From NCBI GenBank assembly GCA_022577435.1, contig JAKOON010000087.1, forward strand, positions 248,001 to 312,000: 64,000 nucleotides of DNA. Direction: 5' to 3'. The DNA comes from Embiotoca jacksoni (lineage: Eukaryota; Chordata; Actinopteri; Embiotocidae). Numbering within the stretch: position 1 is the first letter of the stretch; every line of letters starts with the position of its first letter. The position numbers and the translations under genes are program-made. Below are positions 1-37,100 of the stretch, one piece after another. The notes beneath the pieces were generated by a model. It was not told the DNA's origin, ran no database searches, and was given only the letters and a program-made list of their open reading frames with translations.

Positions 1-2110
1 CTGTAACCTCCAGCGTTGCAGTAAAGTGAGTAAATAATTAGATCAATAGGGGGATACACTGTTGTTAGAAATCAACCCTGCAGATTCACGCTGCAGTGTT
101 TTTCCCTCTCGGAGCAACGTCGTTATTCTGAACCGCATCACTAATGACCTCAATGATGAACTGCAGTGATGCAGTCTAAATCAGAGGATTATAACTCTCT
201 AAATGTCAACGCTAAATATCTGCCACTGTCCTGCACATGTATTAAATATCACAATTTGAAAGGGGGCGTCCTGTTAGCCGAGTAGTTGGGGCACGAATCA
301 CGTGGGCGTTAATGCTGACAGCAGCGAGGACCCGGTTTGATGGCTGGCTGGACCTTTACTGCATGTCATCTACATCTAGACCTTTCCTGTCGGCACCGTC
401 TGCTTTATAAAGGCAGGGAAAATGCCCAAAAAAGAATAAAGAAAAGAAAAAAAGAGATTTTGAAATTCATACCTCCCCTGGTGTTAAAAATTATTGGAGC
501 TGTAACATTTCTTCTGACTTTCATTTGTTCTGTGCTCCCGCTGCGCACAGACACAGCTTGAAACAGATCACACTGAAAGGAATGGACCATATTTATCAAG
601 AAAATAGCTGGAAATGTACTCTGTTGTCCAGAAAAAAAGCTTTACTTAATCTCTGAGGCTCGGGTTTTTTTTCTTTCTTTTAATTAATTTTATTGCGAGT
701 CCTCAGGAACTTGGAAAAGATGTTACATGATTTGCTCACTCATGAATGAAGTGAAGTCATGCTGTAGCCCTCCAGACCTCTAATCATCGCCCACATTCAA
801 ACACATCTGGTGCTGTTCCCATCCACAGCTGTGTACACGGGAGAAAAGTACAATAACTCTACAAAACAGTGGAATACTTTGATTTCTATTTTTATTCAGG
901 ACATTACGGGTGGGCTCACTCTCCATTCAGGTTAGAGCTAAACTTGTTTTGCAGCAGTCAAATGAAATGACTTGTATCTCCTGTGCACGCCATAAAAACG
1001 AGGCCATACCACCAGAGGTTGTCTCCAAAAAGCTTCTGGCTCCATTGACTCCCATTCCATTTGTCTCATAAAATTCTCAGTCAATAAAATTTCTCCACGA
1101 GTTATCTGTGTTGTTAGCTAAAGTCGCTCCTTCTTAGTCGTTTTCTGGCCGTCGATCTGAAAATATTCCTGTCGTTAATTAGAAAATAAACAATCTCAAA
1201 AAGATGTGTTTTTGGGGGCGTGTCTGTTTGATTGACAGGCATGTAGTGCAGTCAGGTTACAGCTATCTGTGAGCGGGACGTTGAATCGCCGGATTTCCGA
1301 TCAGATCAAGTGAGATCCACCGCTCGCTCCTCCCCCAGGCTCGTCCAAATATGGTCACATCCTGCTCCAAACCGCTCCGGACTAGCAAGGTGGCGCCGGC
1401 CAAATTCCGAACTCAAGGCTTTAAAACGGCCGTTCACAAACCAACAGGTGACGTCACTGCCGGTTGCCGCCTGGTACATACCCAAAAATAAGAATAAACT
1501 GTTCATATACGACCTGTCTGACTTTTCATGTTTTACCGCTCATGACTCATGGACGTTCTCTGTCTCATCCTACAGTCGTGTTTCTCAGAGCAGGAAATTC
1601 ACAGGGTTTTAAAATGCTTTACATATTCATTCCACACACACGCTCACCCACTCAGACATTGTAGATTCCCTGCGACTCTCTCGGTGGTCACACGAGACAT
1701 CGCGGGGGAATAAAAGAGAAAACGAAGAACTAGAGATGAAATGGGGGCAGAATATGAGCTTCACACGTCTGAGTGCTTCGCTGAAAAAGACCCGATATGC
1801 GTAAGATTCATTTCAAGGCAGCAGTTTCCCACTCAGGACTGTGTGGGCATATGTGTCTGACTAAATGCAGGGTGAATCAGAGGGTGTGTGAATGAAGCCG
1901 TGCATCGCTACAGAAGTGCTGCGAGTACTCGTGTGTCAAAAGAGTAGGAAATGGGTTTGAGAGTAATGCGTAGGACTTCCTTATAATGACTGGATCTGTT
2001 GTCGGTGGAGGACACGTTGTTATTGTTTCATCTTCATGGAATTTGTGTCCTTTTTTTTTTTGTTGGTAAAATACATGTACAGTTCTCATCTATTAAAAAA
2101 TGTCCTGCAG
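1..2110 (+). other. abtb3: abtb3 intron upstream of the first visible exon
   Basis: No exon is recognised. The stretch contains an interspersed repeat (about 960-1480) and is otherwise unremarkable. Confidence 0.55.
960..1480 (+). repeat. teleost interspersed repeat, copy A
   Basis: The stretch contains GGCTCCATTGACTCCCATTC, CTCGTCCAAATATGGTCAC and, near the end, TTCACAAACCAACAGGTGACG. I recognise these as parts of a repeat seen many times in percomorph genomes. The class is uncertain to me. A second copy lies at about 9130-9470 in the same orientation. Confidence 0.65.
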
Positions 2111-28835
<26,725 letters not shown>

Positions 28836-29230
28836 CGCTGTCCTCTCGCCCGGGAGCGCCTCTCCGATCCGGCCACAGCGTCCACGTAACACCACGTTTA
28901 AGCACCCGGTGTCCCCCAACACCCCCCCCCCCCCACCCTACCCCCCTCCACCCCACCCCCGCTGCAGAAGACGAGCAGTCGGATGTTTTTCGTTTCAGGA
29001 ATTCCCTTTAAATCCGCCTGATGAGGGTTTGACGTCGGCATACGAGACAGAAACTTGGGACTGTTGTTGTCCTCGTGGCTCCCAAAAAAAACAACAACAA
29101 CAGAACTGCCTTGACCCAACAGTATCACTTAGACCTACCCGTGATTATAAAACTTTCTATTGTATTTCATCTCTAGGATACGTGCATGAAATACACACTG
29201 TACACTTTTTTTCACTCCGAAAAAAAATGA

Positions 29231-29236
29231 AATAAA
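29231..29236 (+). other. abtb3: candidate abtb3 polyadenylation signal (proximal)
   Basis: AATAAA lies about 395 bases after the stop codon. The distal alternatives are at 29849 and 32947. Confidence 0.4.
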
Positions 29237-32200
29237 CGTAGATTAGAGTTTAAACTCGATAAAAGCAGCTTCGTCGTAATCTCAGAGAAACGAGACCGCG
29301 GTTTACAAAAGCGGAAGTGGACGCCATCGCAGCAGAAAGTTCGACAACATGCCAAAATAGAAAATATAATCCTTCTATACAGCCAATAAAAGTGATCCGT
29401 AGCAATGCCAGACTTTTTAGGCGGACTCGTTTTCATTTCTGTCACTTCTACGTCGGATGCGTTTCACTGTGTTTCTACCTACTGTGTGCGGAGGCCAAAC
29501 TGATCACAGGAACTTCCGCTGATTCGGATGAAAAGACGGCCCACTCAGTGAAATCTATGCTGACTTATGCTTGAAACGTGGAGGTCCTACTGGGAAATTA
29601 ACTTGTGATAACTCCACGGATACCTTTTTTTTTTTTTTCTTCTTCTTTTCTGCATGACACATCCTCAACTGAGCTGCCCTCATTTTGCTTTTTAATGCAG
29701 AGCTGACTTTACGGACCTACTTTTACAGAGAGGGGAAGTAAAGGGGGGAAAAAACGCTGCTTATTAACTTTCTATCCACTGCAAAACAGACTGAGCGGGA
29801 TTTGGCAGGGACTTCTTTCTCTCTGACGATATTTAAAAGCAGAGTGTAAATAAACTCATCGTGTTGGTCGTTCCTTTTTTTTTGTTTTGTTTTGTTTTTT
29901 TGTAAACTGATGTACAGTATTCTCCAACACTCGCTTGGCTGATGACACCAGTCTCCATGAATGTGCTCCCTGCTGTGTGGTTGTCTCGTTTATGCAAAGT
30001 TGCATGTTTTAACCTGTTCGTGTGACTCCTCTGTTTTTTGCTTTAGGCGTGCTTCTGTGTGTAGATCGGTGGGGCCGAGTGTCGTCGATTGTTCCGGTTG
30101 AAGTCCAATCAGAAGATTTTTTTTTTTTTTTTTTTTTTACCCCTGAAATGATTTATCTCTTTCTGGTACGTTCCTAATGGATCAGGGTGGATCACGTTGA
30201 AGTCACTTTTTGTTTTTAGGCGTTACCTCGGCTGAATCTCTTTAAAAACATGAATTTCATGAAAGAAACGTTGAATTTCTGCCCACTGATCCCAGCGATC
30301 CGTGTCTGGATGAATTAACCAATCCACAGGTTTTTCGCATTTACACCTGGAATTGAACTGCGTTCTCGTTATCTCAATTGAGCCCGTAATTCGATCAAAT
30401 CTCAGAAGGCATGTTAGAATCGTCAACAGATGGCACATCCCAGCTGAAAGGAAGCAATGCTGCTCAATGAGCATTTTGTTTTTCCAGTGCCGAGCGAACG
30501 TTGCTGCTACGACAAAGCTTTGGGTTCGCAGGACGAGGTGGAGTTAGGGGACCTTTCGACCTGCAGCACTGATGTTTGATCTTAGGTCAAACGACAAGGA
30601 CGAGATCTTCATCTGGCTGAGATGTGACGACCATGCGACCCTTAACCACCTCCGCTGGACGATCCCACTGCGTTCTGCGTCAGTTTTACACCTCCTGTTA
30701 ACATGCGTTTTACCGTATCCAGACGTTATCCAGCTGCAAATTGCATGTAAATACCAGGTGTAAATGGGGTAAATCTGGACCGTGTTATTTCACTTTTTCT
30801 TTTCTTTTCAATTTGCAAATTTGAAAAAAAAAGAAAAAGTCAAAATATTGCACAAAAAAAAAGTTTCTACATTTTGCCAGGGCGGCAAAGTGTCTTCATA
30901 TAAATCAATAAATGCAAAACGCAGCAAGGAGCATTCAAACAAAGCAAATAAATAATGACGTACGTAAAGCACGTGGCCTCAGAGGAGAAGACTGTAAGGT
31001 TCCTCAAATCAATACATTAAGCAACTTTAAATCATTTTCGATTACTTGATTTAATTGCACAATCCTTACTGTGTCTTCTGCTTCTTTTTAATTGGCACCA
31101 ACGAACAGTTGTAGATATTTGGCGTTCCACTTTGTGAATTTGATTCCTCACAAAAAGTCCCTTGTGTCTAAACTCGGTCCTGAAAGTGTGCAGGAATTCA
31201 ACCTTTTGCTCCACGTGATTACATTTTCCCGCACGGCTTTGTCCACCACGTGTGCATCAAATAAACACTTATCAATTCTAAGAAGTAAAAATAAAAAGGA
31301 CTAAAATGCCAAAACCAGACGTGAAGCGGCAGCCCCGGACCGTCGGCCCGCTCTTTAAACGATGCACGCGCGCTCAGAACGGAGCGAAGACCTCATGCAG
31401 ATCAACAGTATTTTAATATAACCGAGACAGTTACCTCTCTCCCTTCGAGGAAATCAAACAGTATATTTCATGAATGTAAGAAAAGTTGAATATTTAACAA
31501 AACATTTGCAATCCAGCAACAAACCAAAAAAAAAAAAAAAAAGATGCTTCCCTCTGTTTCTCAATGCAAACGTCTCTGAAGTGTCCTCATACTCTGTGCT
31601 GGTCGTTTCTCCGTTTAAATCAGACCGTACCTCCAACGCAAGAGTCTAATCTAAAAAATATTGTAGCACACTCAAAATTACTGAAATATTTGTTTTTGGG
31701 CCCAACAAGTCATTTTAATAGAAACGCATACAAGTTGGTTTTAGATTCTGTAAATAGTTACAGAAAGGGAAATATAGATATTATCCTACGACTTTATTTT
31801 CTTACCTACGTACAGTACATAGCACTATATATTTTATTTTACATTCCACAGCTATTTTGTTTTACAAAAGTGAAAAAGATTATATAAAAAAGATGCTTTT
31901 AAATTTCAAAAAAAAAAATTAAGCAATATTTCCATTAGATTGTATTAAGGAGCTACAGTATAAATGTGAGTTGAAAGAATGAGAAAAAAAAAAAAAAGCC
32001 TGGACATATTATATTTCTTTGGATTTTTGTGACACCCCATGTTGTATTTCTTCAACCGGTTTTACCTTGAATGTTTAAACGGAAGCCGGTGAGTTACTTC
32101 GTCAGCGGACGGTCGGCCGAGTCGTCCGACACGCCCACATTTGAATGGAAACCTGCGAACTAAATGTGAAATGTAACTCAAAAGATGCAAAACCTGTTTT

Positions 32201-32724
32201 GTCTCCTCGGGAGGTCAAAAGGTTCATGATGATGTCAAGCACTTCGTGTGCCAGTGTTACTGTAGCCTCACACACACACAATCAGAAGCAGTAGTTTGTT
32301 GGCGGTGAGCTTAAATGAAAGTCTCGTTGTGATCCAACAGCAGCTGATTATGACTTTAACATTAAAAATATATATATGAAAAAAAAAAAAAAAACTAGAC
32401 GAAAAAGACTTAAAGCTCATTTGTTTTTTTATTGGTCTTAATGTTTAGCGAAGGGCTACCTTTAGCTCGCCACTGTAGTTTTGATTGGAGCGCGGGTCAA
32501 AGGTTAAATGTCGGTTCGCATGGCTCTTCTTGTTTAATGTTGTTGAGAATGTCGCTCTGTGCACCGGCTTCGTCTGACAAGACTCTTCCCCTTCATTTGC
32601 CTGCGTATTTGTTCCCCGGTAATAATAAACAACATTTCTCCTAGACGCAGTGGAAAAACGTGCATGGGATGTTCACTAGATTTTAAATCCACTCGGGGAG
32701 GAGAGGGGAACGGGGGGTGGTGGA

Positions 32725-32750
32725 GGGGGGGGGGGGGGGGGGGGGGGGGG
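32725..32750 (+). repeat. G26 homopolymer
   Basis: Twenty-six consecutive G bases, in a G-rich context, in the presumed 3' UTR or flank of abtb3. The true length in the genome is uncertain. Confidence 0.85.
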
Positions 32751-32946
32751 ACTTTTGCTATTTTATTTTTATTTTTTTTCCTTTGATGAAAACATGTATA
32801 TTGTACAAAATATATATATATATATTAAAAATATAAATTATACATGGTGTGAGAAGCAGGGACGTGGTGGAGTATAACAACAAAAAAGGAATGTTACACT
32901 CGTGCTACAGTTTCTGTTGTTCCATGACATGCTTTTGTGGACAGCT

Positions 32947-32952
32947 AATAAA
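32947..32952 (+). other. abtb3: candidate abtb3 polyadenylation signal (distal)
   Basis: AATAAA lies in a context of TTTTGTGGACAGCT upstream and a run of A bases downstream, after about 4 kb of AT-rich sequence with no ORF. It would fit a long neuronal-type 3' UTR, but this is inference. Confidence 0.3.
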
Positions 32953-34103
32953 AAGACCACAGTTTAAACCATACGAAGGCTTTTTTTTTATTATTATTTT
33001 TATTATTATTATCTCTGCTGTGTTTTCAGCCACGTCGGCCCTCCATGAAATATGTCGCACGGCTGGAAAAATGTTCACCTCTGCAGCCAAATATCTCCAC
33101 AATATGGACAATGAAGTTCAACAGATTGGAAGTAAACAAAGCAGGTTAAGTTTGGAAAAACTTGTTTTTCTGAAACGGCAGCATCCTCTGAATAAAGACG
33201 TGACAAATTTGGCCGCGAGCCCGGTACGGCGTTGTTTTATCGATCCGCGCTCTTCGACCCAGCAAATGACTCAACGTACTAAAAGTCGTTAACGACTCCC
33301 TCCCGAAGCCAGCGCACTGTCTGCAGTCACACCGATGAAGGTCATAAAAAGTCTGGCGGAGAATCTGCCTGCGACCCTTTTATAGGGATTACACAAGGAA
33401 ATCCTCTCATGAGTGTATTATACCACCGTGCACGTTACAGTCGAGCCTGGATCACCAACCGGGCAAAGTGGGCATATCTACCTGTACTCTTTATTTTTTT
33501 ACTTTATACACTACTGGCAATAATCAACGGCTCCACAAACATAACATTTGTACACTCCTAAAAAAGAAAATAATATAATCTTTTCTGCCATGATGTAACC
33601 AGGAAATACTAAGAACATATTTACTCTGAGTTTAAACATTCAACAGCAAATCTACAACGACTAAAAACAAGAATTTATCAACAAATTGGAAGAATTTTGT
33701 ATATTTCATCCTGAAGCTCAAATCGTCGTTTCCTCGAAAGGCCTCTAGGTGGCAGTAATAACCGCCCGTCCTTGTGTTTATGAGGCGAAGAAGAAGGACA
33801 TGTTTCCGTCTTTTTCCTTCGGGCACCCACAAAGTTCAAATGATCTCAAGGTGCAAGTTTTCTGGACCAAAGTTAGCGGACTAGATGTCTTCAGCTGGTC
33901 GTACGAGCGGACATTGACGTGTCCACGAACCACCGAATGAGACAAGTGAAACTCGGGTGTTGTTAACTACGCCTGCGCACTCCCACCAGAAATCGAGCCG
34001 CCCTTCCTCCCCGCCAACCTGCACCGCAGGGTCGGGCGGACGTCGACTCACCAACGGCCCCGAGTCGATTTGCTCAATCTCGTCGACGACTTCCCGAGAC
34101 GCC

Positions 34104-34131
34104 ATGGAGAGCCCGCACCACCACGAAAACG
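34104..34131 (+). CDS. TIN2-like/zinc-finger gene, exon 1
   Basis: This is a short first coding exon, MESPHHHEN plus one base, with a good initiation context (GACGCCATGG) and a GTGAGC donor. It sits at the 3' edge of a CpG-rich stretch. It is chosen because its phase joins exactly to the TIN2-like exon at 35672. No homology supports the nine residues themselves. Confidence 0.7.
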
Positions 34132-37100
34132 GTGAGCCGGTGAGAAGTCAAACACGCGTCGCCCATCGCGAGTTATCGGGGTTTTTTTTACGGTGTGTGC
34201 GCACGATTCTGAACATGGCGTACGCCGCTCCGGAGGACGGCGGCGGTGTGCTTTGTGCTGCGTTAACGAGCGCCTCGCGAAGCCGCCGTGCGCGGGGGTT
34301 AAAAGGAAGGAGCTCAACGATAGTTGGCCAACAACCAGTTTTGTTCATTTATCGTTGCGCAAATGCGTCCGAGTTAACTGTTAGAGGCAGTTTAACCACC
34401 CGCGTAGGTTACCGACCGGTTAGTAACCGCCATAACGGCTGATAAGATGCTGCCTTCACGGCCTTCGGCTAAATCCGCAACTAGCGTTGCTGGCTAAAAA
34501 CAAAACAAATAAAAGACGTGGTAATGCGAAAGTCTGAACAACGCGTCTTCTTACTTGCGTGTACCCATTACTAAACACGTAAGGCCCTGTCAAAGAAATG
34601 TTCGTTGCTTTTAGCACACACTCGGCTTTTCTTAAGAAAAGTCACGACTTCCGATTTACCTTTGTTGTGGGCGCTGGGGTCCGGTGCGTCTAATTACGAC
34701 ACTTTGTGCGAGTCCTTGAACGCGTCCCGGGGTATTTTAGGAGGTTGGTTCGTTTGCGGTCGTATCGTTAATTTAAAACGCTGTTTAGGAATAGTTTTGT
34801 TTGTAAATAAAATAATAATATAAATAAAATAAATAAAAATAAATTACAAGATGGGCCCATCTCCAGGCCAATTTTAGTTTTTAGACCGTCATTACCTCAG
34901 TTTATCTTGTAATTAACTGATATATAAGTAAATAAGTGGTTAATTCAATTCCGATAATATGAAGGGACGTGTAGTCTTCCAGAATAAGAGCACTAGTTGG
35001 TTTTTCAGGCCTGTATGAACCTGTTGCGCTCAAACTCCAATTAATTTGGTCATCAATTCATCTAACGATCAATAAAATGTCAGAAAATGATTAAAAAAAG
35101 AATCTGTATAATTTACCGAGCTGACATATTTTGATTGCTACAGAAAAAAACAGCTTCTGTTCACATTTTAAATGCTGAAATTGAGGCTTTTTTTTTTTTT
35201 TTTTTAATATAAACAAAATTATTAAAAGTTTGATGGACAACCAAACATATGCTTTCAATTAATTGTTTTATAAATGTGTCTTTCTATTTAGAGTTATAAA
35301 AAAAAAATTACAAAAAGAAGCTGTAACTTCTATGTGGCACTGACAATAAATTTGATGTATATTTTAGTATACCAGTTTAAGAAAATAGTATTTGACCACA
35401 TGGCCCTCATCAAACTGGAGGTAAATCAGGGTTTCCTGAATAAAAAAAATATATATATATATATTCAGTGCAATGAATAAACCTCTGGCATTACCATGGA
35501 AATGTGTAAAAATACAAATATTATTGGTTTATTCCAATTTGTATGTAATTAATTCTAAATATTAAACATTGGATGTAAAGTAATTGCTGTCTTATAAGAC
35601 ATATCACCGATAAATCATAAATCGAATGATACTTTGAGCTCAGCTTGTAACCTTGCATGTTTATTTTCCAGACGCGCCTCTCCTGCTGCCGTCCCTCCGC
35701 CTCTTCATACCTCCGCTGCGCCTCGTGTCCGCCGCCATGTGGCACATCGTGCAGAGGGGCAGCGTGCACGACTACGGGATGGTGGAGGAGTTCATCTGCA
35801 CGGTCACCGACATCGTGCCGGAGCTGCTGAACGCAGACGAGAAAGCTCAGCTCCTTCTGGGACTCAGAGCCCGGGTGAGACGCTTTAAATGAAGCTTTGA
35901 ACCGTCAAAGCAAACGTGCAAACGTAACGGAGTCGCCTCGACCTGCACCTAAACAATAAACAACAACAAACCTGAATTATTATTACTATCACGCTCGTAG
36001 TTTTTCTTGACTTTAACCGACTCGACCGTCGCTGCTGTCTGGTCGTAGGTGGTTCTGGAGTTGTGTCAGACCGAGCAGGTGACGGACACGGAAACCATCG
36101 AGATGCACCTGGACCGGATCAAAGCCCTCGTGTCCGCCTGGGCGGCGCAGGTTAGCTTCCTCAAAATGTGACGTGCAGGTCTGCAGCGTCGTCGTGTTTT
36201 CCCTTCTAGGTTTTTTGTTGTTGTTGTTGTTGTTCTGCTTAAAGTGCAGCTGCCGTGCGTGTTTCTGTTCCAGCCCAGTTTTGCAGACGTCGAGTTCCCA
36301 GAGTCGAACTTCGTGGATCAGGTCGAGCTGCTGCTGAAGGACCCCGAGGAGAAGGAGAAGTTCTTCCAGGTTTGTCTTCAACAGCCACAAAACGTCCGAC
36401 CTCCGACGGTTACGTGGTACTTGCGGACGAAGCCGTAATTATTCATATTTTTTCTGCAGGATGTTTTCCCCACGGATTTCGGGCCCGAGTACGACAGCGC
36501 CCTGCAGGTGCTGATGCTGGACTTCCTGTCCAAACTGGAGAAGCTTCTTCCAGTACCGGACATTCAGCAGGTAGCAGAGCGAGAGCGGGAATCTGACCTT
36601 GTTCACCACGACGGAAGCTGAAACTATCAGACAGACCGATTTCTCAAATCACACTTACAGTTTGCATTAAAAAAAAAAAAGAAGTCCTTCTTGGATTCAG
36701 AACTTGGGAAGTGAAACCTGAACACAGTCAGACGTGATTGTTTACATTCAAGTGCGAGTGACGCTTCCCGAGGACGTCGTTATCTGCGATGTCCAAAAAA
36801 AAAAAAAAGAAATCAGAGGAAAAAGATGCTCTGAACACGTCAGGGTTTTTATTTATTTTATCGACTGCGAGCGGTTCGGTTTAAAGTGAAGAGAGAGAAA
36901 TGTTAAACACGCGTACTCGGCTTCAGTTTTTAATGGTCTTGCGTCTCCTCCTCAGACGGCGTCCCTGCTCAGCGCCGCCCCGGCCGCCCTGGAGGAGTGC
37001 GCCCACTCCGTCCCCGACCCGCAGCACCTGAAGACCGTGCTGCTGTACCACACCACGCTCGGACACTTCGATTTATCCGGTGAGTCTCCGCTCACGTAGC

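Larger units (their letters stand above)
28836..34103 (+). other. abtb3 3' UTR and intergenic stretch before the zinc-finger gene
   Basis: No coding exon is recognised here. AATAAA hexamers occur at 29231-29236, 29849-29854 and 32947-32952, with AT-rich, U-rich sequence between them that looks like a long 3' UTR. Which site is used cannot be decided from sequence. A G26 run lies at 32725-32750. The last few hundred bases before 34104 become CpG-richer, as expected for the promoter and 5' UTR of the next gene. Confidence 0.55.
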
